DNA from: Aphelocoma coerulescens
Taxonomy: Eukaryota; Chordata; Aves; Passeriformes; Corvidae
NCBI RefSeq assembly: GCF_041296385.1
Contig: NC_091014.1
Coordinates: 18,699,578 to 18,763,577, forward strand
Direction: 5' to 3'
DNA length: 64,000 bases
The position numbers and the translations under genes were made by a program. Under the pieces are notes generated by a model, which was not told the DNA's origin, did no database searches, and saw only the letters and a list, made by a program, of their open reading frames with translations. Of the stretch, positions 14,150 to 27,152 are shown in pieces. Each line of letters begins with the position of its first letter. Positions within the stretch are counted from its first letter, which is position 1.

Positions 14150-16062
14150 CCAGAATGATGAAGGACCAGAAGGGCCTTAATTCTGAAGTACCGAATGCCT
14201 TCTTTGCCTTCATCTTTACTAGCAAGATTAGCTTTCAAGAATCCCAGGTCCTAGAGACCAGAAACAAAGGATGGAGCAAGGAAGATGTACCCTTGGCACA
14301 AGACAATCAGGTCAGGGAACATTTCAGAAAATTTGACACACATAAATCCATGGGATCTGATGGAATTCATCCACAAGTGCTGAAAAAGCTAGTAGATGTC
14401 ATTGTAAGACCACTTTCAATAATCCTTGATAAATCATGGTGACTGAGAAAGTATCTGAAGACTGAAGGAAAACAAATGTCACTCCCATCTTCAGAAAGAG
14501 AAAGAAAGCAGACTCAGGGAACTATGGTGTCAATCAGCCTCACCTTAATTCCTGGGAAAGTGATATAGGAGCTAATCCTGGAATATTTTTCCAAGTGTTA
14601 AGGAAAAATTTTACTGGGCTTTTATACCCTCACGGTCTAAGTGGGCAATAATCAGGGGTATTCCTGCTGGGTCATCATTTTCGGCTGTGTCTCTGAGTGC
14701 ACAGTCACCTGGCTGGTGCCACAGGTCCCTGTGCTCTTTGTTGTACAAAGAGTTGGCACCAGTTCACTCTTTCCTCCAGCTCCCAGCACTTTCTACCATC
14801 CAGAGCTCAGCCTGCAGCTCTCACTGCAGCTTGCACACCAAGCTACCTGTACTGAATATATCCCTCAACACAGGCACATGAATAACAAGAAAATCATCAG
14901 GAGCAGGCAGCATGAGTTCCCAAAGGAGGAACTCTTGCTTGACCAATTTGATAATTTTTTTGACAAACTGGCTGGCTTGGTAGACAAAGGGAAATCTATG
15001 AATATTGACTATCTACACTTTGGTAAGGTTTCAACACTGACATCTATGACATCCTCGCAAAGAAGCTGTTTATGTCTGGGCTGAATGAGCAGACAGTGAG
15101 GTGGATTGAAAACTTGTTGCATGATCAGTCCCAGAGGGTACTGATCAGGGGCACAAAGCTAGTTGGAGATCAGTGTCCAGCAGTACACTCCAAAAGTGAG
15201 TCTAGTCTTGGTTAACATATTCATTAATGATCTGGATCACAAAGCAGAGTGTAGGATAAGCAAGTTTGCTGATGACACAAAACTGGGAGGAGTAGCTAAT
15301 ATGCCTGAGAGTCATGCTGCCCCCCAGAGGGACCTCAACAGCCTTGAAAAAGGGTCTGAAAGGAACCACATGAAGTTCAACAATGTACCAGGTACATGCT
15401 GGGGCCACCCCATCAGAAAGCAGCTTGGCAGAGAAGAGCCTGGGGATCCCAGTGGTCACCAAGTTAAACATAAGTCAGTGAAATACCCTGTGGGAGAGGA
15501 AATCCTGGGCTGCATTAGACAAATTGCTGCCATCAGGTTAAGAGAGGTGAACCCTGCCTGCTACTCAGCTGTGGAGAGCCCGTATCTGGAGTATTTTCCC
15601 AGTTCTGTGCTCCCTAGGGGTAAGAAAGACATGAACATACTGAAGAGGGTACAATGAAGAGCCACAAAGGGGATGAAGGGACTGCCAGCACCTCTTCTAT
15701 GGGGAAAGACTGACAGAGGTGGGACTGGTTGACCTAGAGATCAGAAGGCTCAGGGGGAATCTTATCAATGTATATAAATACTTGAAAGGAGAGTGCACGG
15801 AAAATGGAACTAGACTCTCCTCAGTGGTGCCCAGTGGCAGGCCAAGAAGTAGAGAATAAACTGAAACACAAGGGTCTACCTGAAAATTGGGAAAAATATT
15901 TTACTCTGAGGATGACTGAGCAAGGGCACAGATTTCCCAGGGAGATTGTGAAGACTCCACCCTTGGCAAGCGGCTCTAGGTAGCCTTGCTTAAGCAGAGG
16001 GTTGGACCAGATTACCTCCAGAGGTACTTCCCAACCTTAAGCATTCTGTGGTTCTGTGATGA
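14150..16062 (+). mobile_element. CR1 LINE, 5'-truncated, reverse transcriptase region, degenerate
   Basis: This is the longest CR1 non-LTR retrotransposon copy in the window, covering the C-terminal half of ORF2 and the 3' end. Reading along it: a segment with NAFFAFIF and HKSMGSDGIHPQVLKKL (14155-14442), a VTPIFRK-like segment near 14480-14520, an LVDKGKS segment near 14970-15000, IFINDLD followed by the catalytic reverse transcriptase motif FADD (codons at 15265-15276), GCIRQIAA-type sequence near 15510, and RGKKDMNILKRVQ near 15620-15656. Frameshifts and stops (for example TGA at 14440-14442) separate these blocks, so it encodes nothing functional. It ends with the CR1-type tail CCAACCTTAAGCATTCTGTG. 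The copy is interrupted at 14596-14870 by a separate element. Confidence 0.93.
14596..14870. mobile_element. 275-bp element inserted in the CR1, probably a small solo LTR
   Basis: CR1 sequence stops at ATTTTTCCAAG (to 14595) and resumes at about CACATGAATAACAAG (14875 on), which is contiguous in CR1. The intervening 275 bp begins TGTTAAGG and ends CCTCAACA, giving short imperfect inverted ends (TGTTaAGG / TGTTgAGG). The flanks CAAG and CAGG may be a 4-bp target duplication with one change. Read on the minus strand, a TATA-like GGGTATAAAAG lies about 35 bp from the element's end. TG...CA ends and a 4-bp duplication favour a solo LTR of a gammaretrovirus-like ERV, but a non-autonomous DNA transposon is not excluded. 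There is no coding capacity. Confidence 0.6.
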
Positions 16063-18184
16063 CTAATGAATGGAAGCAGGAATCCAGTTTTTTAAGAGAT
16101 TTAGATTTTACTTTACAACAGATGAGCTGTAAGATTCCTAAGAATCATTAAGTGGTATGGTAAAATAGATAAATATATGGATGATAGGACTTTTTTTCCT
16201 ATGAGAAGCCTCAACTGCAGTTTTACTGTTTACGTACCAGATTGATATTAAAGTCATCTCTGACAGTGGGACCATCAATTCTCAAGTGTAAGCTTAGGAG
16301 ACTAGTACAGAACTGTATGCCTGTAAGATTTGCTTTAACACATGATCATTTGAAAAAGTCATGACATGCATTTAATTGAACTGTGTCTTAGTTTCAAAAA
16401 TTCATTTTCAATGTTGTCTAAATGGCTTAGAAATATGGTATGAACATTTGCCCTGCTGATATCTAATCTTCTGAAAGAAATTAATGAATCTGGATACTAA
16501 CGATTTGAGGACAGCTCTTCTTTCTTATCTTGTACTTGTCAACATGCTTGGGACAATTTCCATTTGTTTCTAAAGCCTGTCAGTGTATAATTAGGTTTGA
16601 ATCACACTGCTTTAGGTGATATTTTGGCAAGCTGTTTGAAGCTGTTAAGGATTGTCCTCCCTTTTTATCTTGAAAGAATGAGTACAATGTCCAAATTTTT
16701 TTATATTCTACATGTAATATATTTTGACTGTGATAACAGTAGAAAGTGGCTGAAGAAGATGGTTAAGTATAGCCTGAAGCAGATTATATACATAGAGATG
16801 TATCTGTCAGCTGTATTACTGATTAAATGCATAGATTACACAATTTGTCCTTCCAAAAATGTAGGGTAGTAGTGGTTCAGTCTTTCAAAAAAGTCTGACT
16901 AGTACACGACAGGGAAACTGACGAACCTATATAGTATGTGCAAGTACACATGACCTTTCAGTGAATTGGGTATGATTTTGAAAACCAATGACTTCTTCTA
17001 AATAGCAAATCTTTACTGCTACAGTGTATCAGAAATACATTTCTGTAATCTGGGAATAAAGCCTGAACAGGAGTTGAATGATCACTCTAAAAACTGAAAC
17101 CCCAGGATATACTCAAGATCAGCAATCCTATGAAAAAATTCATACCAAAAGCAGTGAAGATTCCACTTCCTTATATTGCTTTCTACCTCCAGGATATATG
17201 GGCTGACTCAGCTGGGGAGGAGATATGTGCAGAGCAATTTGATTGCTTTCTTACAGCTGTAAAAGACATGGAATTTGTGACATAGTCCAATTTCTTTCTG
17301 TTTGTGGCTTCCATTCTCCATTACCGTTCCACTGGAAGAGGATCTAATTTAAGATATTTTGCTCCCCATTCTTTGAAAGATTTTATGACACCCTCAGGTG
17401 TGCTGATTCAGCTGTGTGGCCTTGCTCTAAACCAGACAAGTGTGAAAAGCCATTTTGAGAGTAAAATACACTATATCTTTTTATTTATTTCAGTGGATCA
17501 TTTCAGGAAATGTAGGTTACAGTAAGGTGACACAGCAAAGGAATTGAGAAGGGATTGTAATATTTCCTGGCAAACAAGCAACTGTGGAAACCAAAAAGGC
17601 AAAACCCTGAAAATTTGCAACTGCTTCTGATGCATTACTAATATAAAGCCATTGTATAATCCAGATGAGAGGCTTTTTCACATAAAATTCATTATTAACA
17701 CTTGTTATGCTGTTTACAGATATGAATATATTTTTACAGTGTTCTACACTAGGAGAGGTTGGGTTTTTTGTTTGTTTCAAAGAAATAAGAGGAGAAATAA
17801 GTTTGGTTTTTTCAAGTCTGAACATTCTTGTCTGACTGGCAATAAATAAAAATCTTCCTCTAATTAAAAAGAAAACCTGTCACTTATATAGAAATTTTCT
17901 TTCTGGATTGCTTTCTAAGAATTAATAAATACTGGCCCATCAAAATCATTGGTATCATGTTAGTTCATATTAGCTGAAATATGGTGCATTTTTATATTGA
18001 ACACTTTCTTCCTTATGCAACTCAGATCTGTGTTTGCTGAGCTGTTTCTTCCTTTCTGTTGTACAGTTTTGCTAAAGACTTGTATACATGGAAAAAATTC
18101 TAGTGTTGAGTTTTTATTTTATTTTGAGTCCTCTAGAAATTCTTTTCTGTGACTCTTTTTTACATATTCTTAAGACACAGAAGG
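16063..18184. other. Unique AT-rich intergenic sequence
   Basis: About 2.1 kb with no recognisable gene or repeat. Open frames near 16597-16869 and 17517-17825 are of chance length, without domains, and are not flanked by repeat coding sequence. Confidence 0.55.
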
Positions 18185-18428
18185 ATTGTCTTCTGACCCC
18201 ATGCCCCCCTCTTCCCTTTAAGTAATTGAAGACTGCAAGGAGGTCTCCCCAGAGCTTTCTTTTCTCCAGACTGAACCCCAGCTCTCTCTCCTTCATAGGA
18301 GAGCAGCTTTATCCCTCTGATCATCTTTGTGGTCTCTTCTGGACTCACTCCAATATGTCCATGTCTTTTTGTGCTGAGGACCCCACAGCTGGACATGTGG
18401 GGTCTCACGAGAGTAGAGACAGAATCAT
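18185..18428 (-). mobile_element. CR1 LINE fragment, antisense, ORF2 C-terminal part
   Basis: Read on the minus strand, this fragment encodes the C-terminal CR1 ORF2 segment around KMIRGIKLLSYE, with neighbouring frames giving LGFSLEKRKLWGDL and then a YLKG-type motif. These belong to the conserved block just after the reverse transcriptase domain that recurs in the plus-strand CR1 copies at 45.8 and 50.8 kb. The frame changes within 240 bp, so the copy is dead. Both the CR1 3' tail and the 5' part are missing. Confidence 0.85.
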
Positions 18429-20121
18429 GTCATGATAGAAATTTGCCTTGTAAGTTATTGCTTGAAAAGTCCCTGAGCTCCCAGGAATGATCTTACTTAA
18501 ACACAATAGAAAATTTTATGAGAACATCATTAAGCAGTAACTGGCAAAATTATGCTAGAAGATTAGACAGGAACACCTGTATTGCACAGGGCATAAAACA
18601 TTTCTTGGAGAAAACACACTACACACATCATTCATGTTTCATACTACTTGAGAGTTGCTGAATGATTAAGGAAAGTGAATCATATCATAAAGGCAGAATG
18701 ATATATACTACGATAAAAGTAATTCTGAATATTCATATATAATGAGAGCTGAACCTGGGGAAGACACCTAAAGTAATTTTCTCTGTGGTGCCCAGGTTTT
18801 AGGTTTTACAGTGTGTATTCCCATTTTAAAAAGGTAAATTTCAAGATGTGCTAAAAATTGACCATTCTGAAGCATGAAGCCAGTGAAACCAAGCATTACA
18901 GAAAACCAGTATATTAAAAATAAACAGTTTTGGACACAATCAAGCCAATTTTATATCTCAGATTACTAAACCTTCTGTAAAAAATGCAGGATTTAAGATT
19001 TGTGATCTGATCACATGTTAGTACCCCGTAGAATCCTGCTTCTTCATGATGGATAAAAAACCTCAAAAAACTATGAGAGAATACCTCAGCAGATGATCAA
19101 GCATCCTGGTATCACATGTCGGTGCAAATTCCAGGTCTCATGGCACTGGAAACTATTGACTGATTCACAATGAACTCAAGGAAGAGTCTTGTTTAATACT
19201 TCTTATTTGTGCTTTAAAATTCTGTAAATAAAATTGGATTGTATTTCTAGTTTTATGAAAGATCATTCAGTGTAAATAGCAATTTAAAAAAAAATTATCA
19301 TGTAGGACAACAATATGGGCAATAAACGATGTCATTTTATGGCAAAAAGATATCTAGTTACTTATCCTTCTGGGTCACCTTTGGGCCTTATTTCCTACAA
19401 TGAGACTTCTAATTCAGAATAAATGCAAGGTATGATAGTGAAATGCTGATATTTTCAAAAGTGAGTTGCATCTTTCTGCACACAATGCAGATCCTTAGGC
19501 TACGAGCTACTATTCGGGGGTTTTCAAACCTTTGAAAACAAGGCTGATTTTTTTTGCTACAGATGGTGAAAATTGGTGTTTATAAATAAATACTGGAGGA
19601 TCAATTAATATGTACTCAGGAAACAAGAAACAGAGGTTTATAATGCAAGGTCAATGTCTCTTGTTCCCTACTGATTTTTCTTTCTATTGATTCATACCAT
19701 TGATAGTGCTTCCCTTGTAACCTGTTGTCAAGGTAGCCTACAGTGTCAAGATGTCCTTTTAAAAACACACTACCTACATTGTCACACCTTCACAAGTACT
19801 ACTTTTCCACAGCAAGTTTGCACCATGTGTGATTGCTCTAAGGGGCATAAAGATTTGATCAAAAACATCATTAACATTGCTTTAACAATATTCTACATTC
19901 TGCACAATATCATAACGCCCTTTTAATTTTTGAAGAATATTCTCCTCAAATTTCTCTAACTCTGAATCTGCCTTTATTGTGTATTTGAAAAAGATAATGG
20001 AGATTTGAGTTTGGTTGAAGAAGAAAAGTGGAATTAACATTTTATGAGGTTTTTCTATCTGTTAATTTTCATAATTTTTCAAACAATTATCTACACTCTA
20101 CAGCTGAATAGAACTCTGTGC
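18429..20121. other. Unique AT-rich intergenic sequence
   Basis: About 1.7 kb between two antisense CR1 fragments. No gene, RNA or named repeat is visible. A 79-codon frame at 19687-19926 has no recognisable domain. Confidence 0.55.
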
Positions 20122-20405
20122 ACAGAATCAGAGAATGTGCTGGATTGGAAGCAACCTGGATGACCATCTAATTCCTGCCATGAACAGGCACAATTTCCAC
20201 TAGAATAGGTTGCTCAAAGATCCATCCAGCGTGGCTCTGAACGCTTCCACGGATGGAACATCCACAATTTCTCTGGGCAATCTGTTCTAGTGCCTCACCA
20301 CCCTCACAGCACAGAATTTCTTCCTTGTATGTAAACCAAGCCTACCCTTTCAATTTGAAGGCATTCCCCTTTGTCCTGTCACTACGTGTTCTATATGGAA
20401 GCATT
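20122..20405 (-). mobile_element. CR1 LINE 3' fragment, antisense
   Basis: The sequence starts at the CR1 3' end in antisense (CAGAATCAGAGAATGTGCTG) and runs back through the C-terminal codons of ORF2: TTCCACGGATGGAACATCCA, then CTGGGCAATCTGTTCTAGTG and ACAGAATTTCTTCCTTGTAT. On the minus strand these correspond to the usual ...RKKFF...NRLP...PSLEVF... end of CR1 ORF2. The copy is about 280 bp and 5'-truncated, as most CR1 insertions are. Confidence 0.88.
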
Positions 20406-23400
20406 CAAAGCCCAGTGACTGAAATATCTTTTTTTCCTCATAGTAATCTAGTGTAAGTCTTAGGAAATCCACATCAGACTAAAACATAACAAGACTGTAA
20501 GACCTGGGCAGTAAGTTTTACTGCCATGGAAAGTAACATGTACACAGTGTTAGGAGAAGCATGAGGCTTTTAAATACAACTAGAACTGATCTGCCAAATC
20601 ATAAAAAAGAAAAAAAAGGAGTGAAGTACAGCCCAATGACCTTCATATTTGGAAAACATAAACATTTCACATTGCAAAAATATAAAGCACTTTGAGAGAT
20701 TTCTGATGTCTTTGGTTTATCATTTTGGCATGACACACAGATATGACAGCTGTTGGAGGCAGGTAAACAGCCCTAATCTTTTGAGGTGTCAGTAAAACTG
20801 ACAGAATTTATAAGGAGTTGCATCCTTTTCTTGCATTCCAACTTTGATTAAAAATTCAAGGATATTTTCAAAGCTTCTAAACAAATCTTGGAGGAAAAAG
20901 TTTACAAAAGATCGCCAATTTTAAATTATTAATATTTAATCACTTTCTGTTTTCAGTAAACCCACCAGGACTGAAGTGATATGACATAATTTTAACCATC
21001 TAAAACTAGGTTTCAAATTAACTATATTTTCCCTCACACTGACCATCACCTAGAGAGGCAATGCACCCCAACTAAAATAAGTATCTAAAATACAATGTAG
21101 GTAACCATTCAACTTTCTATTTTTTATCTCACGTCTATTTTACATTCAATATTACTGAATTTCAGTTTGATTTTTTTCCTGCATCTTCCAGAGAAGTCCC
21201 TGAAATAAGTGTTTTTAAACTCGTAATATTCATGGTGTGTCAATCCATTTCCATCAAATCATCCTGAAAAATGTGTGAAACCGTTCAGTATTTTTGCTTT
21301 CTTTTCTTTTGTTTTTGTTAATTTTGTGCTTTGAGATGAGAGTTTAAATCATGAGTTAGGAAATTTTACTCTGACACCATGTACTGTGATAGTGAAGCTA
21401 CCCTGGAGCACAGCAGATGCCTTCTGGCAGAGCAACACTAAAACTCCACACAGTCATATCAGAGATGCTATAACCGTCGGTGTTCAACATACGCACACAG
21501 GCACGCACAAAGTTCTCATGTTAATTGGAAATTCCTACATGAAGAGTCATATATTTGAGCAAACCTAGTTAGTTATTACAATATTTGTGTGAAGAATAAT
21601 TTAAGGCATTGATCATGACAAAAAAACATGCCTTCTTGACTGGTGTGAAGCACTTGAAATAGCTCTTGTTCTACACTGTTAGTAGAGCAAGAAGTGTTTG
21701 AGTTTAAACACCATGCTTATCTCTGTCAAATACAGAATTCATTTACACTTAAAGAAAGAAAAAGCAGCTTTATAAATTTTATACTGTTGCATGTTCATGT
21801 TTTTGATGTTACCAATGTCAGGTCCAAAAGTAATTATTGCTCTAAATAGGCAGAGTGTAAATGTTAAACACTGCTTGCATCAGTAGTTGCGGAACAATAC
21901 AAATATTCTCTTTTCTGTTTATCCAAGCCCTCATTCTCTGAAGAATTTTCGTCTTGGTCTGGTTTGTATTTTCCAGTTGGATGAAGAGAACTGCAGGTAA
22001 GAGTCTTTCATGAGAGGCATGTCTGATTTAATTAATCTTTAATTATTGTGCAAAACAAATGGAAGGATAGCTTCGATCAGCAAATTCATTTGCCACATTT
22101 ATCAACTAGCTGATCTTTATCACCCACCCAGATGACAGTAAATCAAATGCACACCCCTTTTCAATTCATGAAGCAAATGATTAAACTGTCCGTAAGAGTC
22201 CCCTATCCTAACTAAATCTAATTGTGTGTGAATAATCAGTTAAGTTGTGTGATGAATGTGCCATCATAGAATCGAGTCCATAACTAAATCATATTTTGAA
22301 TCATACTTGCTTTGAAAGGAACACTCTTAAACTCAGCTGTTTCTTCTTCTTCCTCATTTACTGATGGATAAATATGTATCATATTAATTTCATTATTCTG
22401 CTTTGCTTTCTCCTTCACCTTTTATATCAGCTTTAGGGGTTACTTTCACTTGAGCTTTATAATTGAAATGCATTCCAAACACATATATATATATCTTATT
22501 AAAAATCATCTTAAGCACAAGAAGTATTACAGTATTTCACTATAAACACTTTATTAGTCCAAACAAAAATTTAAATATTTTCCATTGCACATCTTTGATT
22601 CTTAAGATCATTTTTACTTGACTAGATATCTCCTCAACTCAAAATGAAGAAAAAGATATTATATCTGTATTTGATTATTGCAGAATAGAAATGGTACACA
22701 TTCTCCTTCAGAACACATTTCTTAACATCTGCTGTTTTTAAATATTTATGAACCCATTCTTTTTTTACCTGGACTTCTATGATACCATATTTAAGGTTTC
22801 ATGAGACTTGTTCACAGAAAAAATTTCATTTAGTGCTTAAGTAAGAATTTCAAACCTTTAAGGATTTGTTCATCAGTATGTAATTAAATAATAAGAAACT
22901 AACATGACAAATAAGCATCTAACGTTAACTGATACTACAGTGTATTTCATTTTTTTCAAGTGTGAATATAAAAAATGAGATCTTTTTCCTTACTTCTCCT
23001 CTTAAAAATAGTTTGAGATGTCTGTTGACCTAACACATTGAAGGGAGAACAAAAATTTTGTAATTAGTTATATTTAATTGGTTATCTAAAACCAAAGAAC
23101 TAACTGCAAGGGCCTTGAAATCACTGAAAAAAAATTTGAAGAGGAAAAAATATTTTATATATTGATTGTTTCTATATACAAAGGTGGAAGAGAGAAAATA
23201 GGATTCATATACACCCTTTGAAAATGCAAAATCCCGATGTACAATGTCCTGGTTTTGTTTTCATTTGTGTTGTTATTATTATTAATAATAACAATAATCA
23301 TCATCATAATAACCATTCTCCAGTATGGATCATCTATTTGGAAAATCCCCTTTGTGACAATGCAGTTAATTAACTACCACTTTCAACCACAGTAATGATA

Positions 23401-26400
23401 TGTTTGGGTGAAATGTGTACTTATCTGAAACAGATTCCGTAGCTATCAATGAAAATGCACCCCTCAGATAACAGAAAGTGAATACTATGTGAATAAACAA
23501 TCCCATCAGCCAGTCGGCTTCAAGAGTTGGTTTAAATCTTCTCCATATTTCCATATGAGTGCCAGCATATTTCAGATGACTAGATTCCATCTACAGCCAC
23601 CCTGATGGGTCACCAGTGATAGGTCTCTTGTACATATGCACAAAAGCAGACAATGAAATAATGAAAATGTCTTACTATGTCCCTAGGGTAAATATAATAA
23701 CAAATGAAAATTTAAATATATATTTAACTGAATTTAAAAGAGGCCTCATTAACTCAAGGAATTATTTATTCCCTGCAATCTGGAATCATTGTAATACCAT
23801 CTTTGATTTGTGTGTGAGTGTGTGAGTGTGAATGTAAATACTTATTTCAAACTAGAGACTTACAGATTTTCATTACTCAAGTATTTAATGGGACAGTTTG
23901 CCAGGCTTTTTTTTAACAACATATGAAGTGATCTCATTAAATTATTAAGCAAGTGGTTTAATTATGCCAAATTTCACATCTAACTGAAAAGCAGATGTTT
24001 TATTGGAAAACATATTGCTTTGGGAGAGCAATATCTAGTCACATAGTAACAGATTAAGACCTAATGACAGTTTAAAGGCTAAAGGCATTTGGATACCACA
24101 ACACTTAAGTCACAGATTTATGCAGCTTTACAAATTATACAATTCCCTATTTTGTGGGAGAGAAGTAGGAGAAGTCGGTGTGATGTATGTAGTCCTGGAC
24201 AGGTCATGGGATTTCCTGGTCTCTCTTCTGCTCCCTGGGTTCTCTAGAGGTAGCAGAGAAGATCTTGGCTCCAGGTTCCTGGGCTCCTGGCTGCCTGCCC
24301 CATAGTCTGTCAGGTACTTTGAGTACCCCTGACACTCTGAATTTTAATTAATTATAGTGCTGGATAGGGAAAACCTTGCTTGTGAGTAGATAATTCAAAT
24401 TATACATCCTTTTTCTTATTTGCTGTTGCCATTTTTGGCACTCGTGATCTGTTCCAAACACATCTGGTCACATTTGCACTTGTTAATGATCAAAATGGTG
24501 TTTGCATAATTTCATTATTTATTTTATTGAACACACCAAAACTATTCTTTTGCTCGAGGCATCTGTCTGATCATATTTTATCTACTGCTATGAAAGCAAA
24601 GGTTTTACAGCCTGTACCAACAATGCCTGACTTGCTAATTGCTACACGTATTGGTGTGCCTTCCCTATGCAGGAAGGTAGCAGATAAACAGGTGATATAC
24701 TTCCAACTGCCAAGACCCTGTTCAAAAGATACAAATGGATGAGTCACTTTTGTTTTCAAGCTTAATGAAACATATATATATGTCTGTTCTCAACAGAGGG
24801 TGAAAACAGAATTAATTTGTGAGCTTCTCAAAAATCAAATGAGACCTTCACAAAAGATGGATGGATTTCATATGAAGAGACAGGGAAAACCAAATAATTC
24901 TTATAAGGATCCCTTACAAGTATTTTGAGAGAAATTTCTTCTTTAAAATTGGACACAAATTAACAACTACTTTGCAATACCATGAACACCATCTGCATGT
25001 AGCAGAAACTCCCAACAGCCTGCAAAAACCTCCCTTATTTCAAATATCTTCTTTCCCTTAGATCAGAGTATTTGGGGGGTGGGGATGTTGGGGGATAGGG
25101 ATGGGGGGGAGGGTATCAGTTATTATCAATATAATCTGGGTCACTGAGATAAAAATTTTCCTTTCTCTGAAGAGGAAGATTGCATTTGTGTTCCCTGAAA
25201 CAGACAAAGGTTCAAACTTTCCTAACAGAAAAAGTAGTTAATCAACAAAGAGTTGGGTGCTTAGGTAAGCCACAATAGGATTTATAGTGAGTCCCCTATA
25301 GAAAACCAGGAAATGGCTCTCCCCTATGGCCCCTTTCCTCAGTGCTGTGTTCAGGGAAAGGAGACCACTCACTTGCTCTGTAACCCTTGTCTGAATAAAA
25401 GAGAGGACGTGAGCTCACTTGGAGAAGTATCTCATTCAGATGCAGTCCTGGCCTGTGCTGCTTCAATTACAAAACTTAATGCAGGGCTCTGTTGAGCTGT
25501 AGCCCTTGTAGAAGTTCTTTTCTTTTCTTCTTTTCCTTGTTTTTTATTTGTCACAGGAAAAGGTAATGCACACCTTAAAGCATGTGTATGAGAACTGAAT
25601 TCTAAAACTATGGGAGAAATCATGAATTCCATGACAAAATAAAAATGCAAAATGTATGTTGCTGGAAACAAGATTTCACGTGTGTCTCTTAGCATATAAA
25701 AGAAATACAGTTACAAGCTTACAGTAGGCCCTTGAATGTTATGATCTACCGTGACGTGCAGACACAGGCATTTTGCAAATGTTGTCACTATAGTTTCTGA
25801 TTAGCAATTAGATATTAGTCTCTGCCAGAGGATCATTGCCCTAATGTGTTGCTTTCATGTAATAACAGTAAGCTGAAATAGCCACTCTGAGTCAAACTCA
25901 GGCAACTATACCTGAGTTTTCACTCATCCTGTTGCATTATTTCACAGAGCTGGATGGGATGGGTTAAAAATACCCCAATATGACAATTTATGCTGTTTTC
26001 CATTTTGGAGACGGCTCTTCTCTAACTCAATTGGAGCATGGGTAGAGAGCAGACTCAAATCTACACCACAGGAAGAGTAAGTCAATAATTAAAAGGTTAT
26101 TTGAACATACTAAAATATCAAAATTTAAAAAATATTTTGCACAGAATAAAATATTAGTTTTTTGTAATCATATATACAACCTATATGACTGAAGTAAAAA
26201 AATTATCAGAAGTGTAACCAGAAGAGTAATTTTGATTTCTTTTAGTAGAGAAATATGTTCATATCCTATTAAAGAATATGTTTGATACCTCTGCACCCCC
26301 AGCTTCTGAACAAAAATATGTGGTTTTCATAGGTAACTGTTCTTAAGTGCAAAGTAGGCTTTTATATTGATAAAAACCATCATCAAAAATAAGCAAATTC

Positions 26401-26644
26401 TTCAAAGTAATTGGCGAGCTACAGACATTGAAAATTGTGTGAAACCTTGTATAGGGATATCTCTTTACTTGTGAATTACTGTGTTGGTACAATTAGAAAA
26501 AATATAAGCAGTATATTAATGAGGGTTCTATATCATCCCTCTTCATTAGTTTTGCACAAACGTTGCTATCACACAAGGAGAGACACCTAAAATTCATGCT
26601 TGGTGTATGCAAAGCTGCTAGAAACTATGCATTCTTCAGAAAGA
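20406..26644. other. Unique AT-rich intergenic sequence with a G-rich tract
   Basis: About 6.2 kb without a supported gene. It contains a G-run cluster (25074-25113, listed separately), a small AT-rich palindrome (23272-23292), a short TG-rich run (23808-23831) and a homeodomain-site-like stretch near 22020-22260. The block at about 25290-25480, with one AATAAA signal, might be an old LTR, but I cannot support the assignment. Confidence 0.5.
25074..25113 (+). other. G-quadruplex-type G-run cluster
   Basis: Six G-runs of three or more (lengths 6, 4, 5, 3, 7 and 3) lie within 40 bases and are separated by 1-5 bases. This satisfies the usual G3+N1-7 pattern for an intramolecular G-quadruplex several times over. 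It sits in otherwise AT-rich DNA with no gene or repeat around it that I can name. Whether it folds, or has any role, is not shown by the sequence. Confidence 0.8.
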
Positions 26645-27152
26645 GTTCCTTCAGACTGACATTCTTAGCATGGCTGTCCCCTCACTTCCACCCTCTTTTT
26701 CATCAGGACTGGGGAAGAAAATAGCAAGAGCAAAAGCAAGAACACTCATGACCCAAGATAAGAAAGGTTCAACAAATAAAGGACTGAGGGGGGGAAAAAG
26801 CCAACCAAACATACCACAACAACTACTCACCACCTCTGCTGGCAGATCAATGCCCAGCCAAACGCTGAGCAACAGCTGTCCTGGAAGATGGTTATGATGA
26901 TTGTGCAGGACATCATACAGTATGGAACATGCTGTCAGTTCAGGTTAGTTGTCTCAGCTCTATCCCCTCCTATAATCTTTCCCACATGTAGCCTAATTGC
27001 TGAAGGAGCAGGTTGGGTGGAGTGAGAAAAAGACTTGTCATCAAGTACTGTTCAGCCATAGCCAAAACAGTGTGTTATCAGCACTGGTTTACTTGCAAAC
27101 CCAAAGTTATGAAGAAAGTTGACTACATTCCAGCCAGAACCTAAAATCATAT
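26645..27152 (+). mobile_element. Probable avian ERV LTR-type repeat, degenerate
   Basis: This block resembles, in order, a widespread bird ERV LTR as I recall it: a segment with CTGATC-like ATGCCCAGCCA near 26850, GACATCATACAGTATGGAAC at about 26908-26927, a pyrimidine-rich CTCTATCCCCTCC near 26960, then CAGCCATAGCCAAAACAGTG at about 27053-27072, and finally AAGAAAGTTGACTACATTCC followed by AGCCAGAACC near 27110-27140. No second copy lies in the window to check it against. Ends and target duplication could not be defined. The open frames at 26651-26897 on both strands are chance frames inside it. Confidence 0.55.

Noticed and set aside
15163..15657. 164-codon frame as a functional reverse transcriptase
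   Set aside because: It holds only the FADD region and the following segment. Adjacent CR1 blocks are in other frames with stops and an inserted element, so no intact enzyme is encoded.
25290..25480. Possible LTR with an AATAAA signal near 25395
   Set aside because: Only one motif is present; I could not find ends, a target duplication or a second copy.
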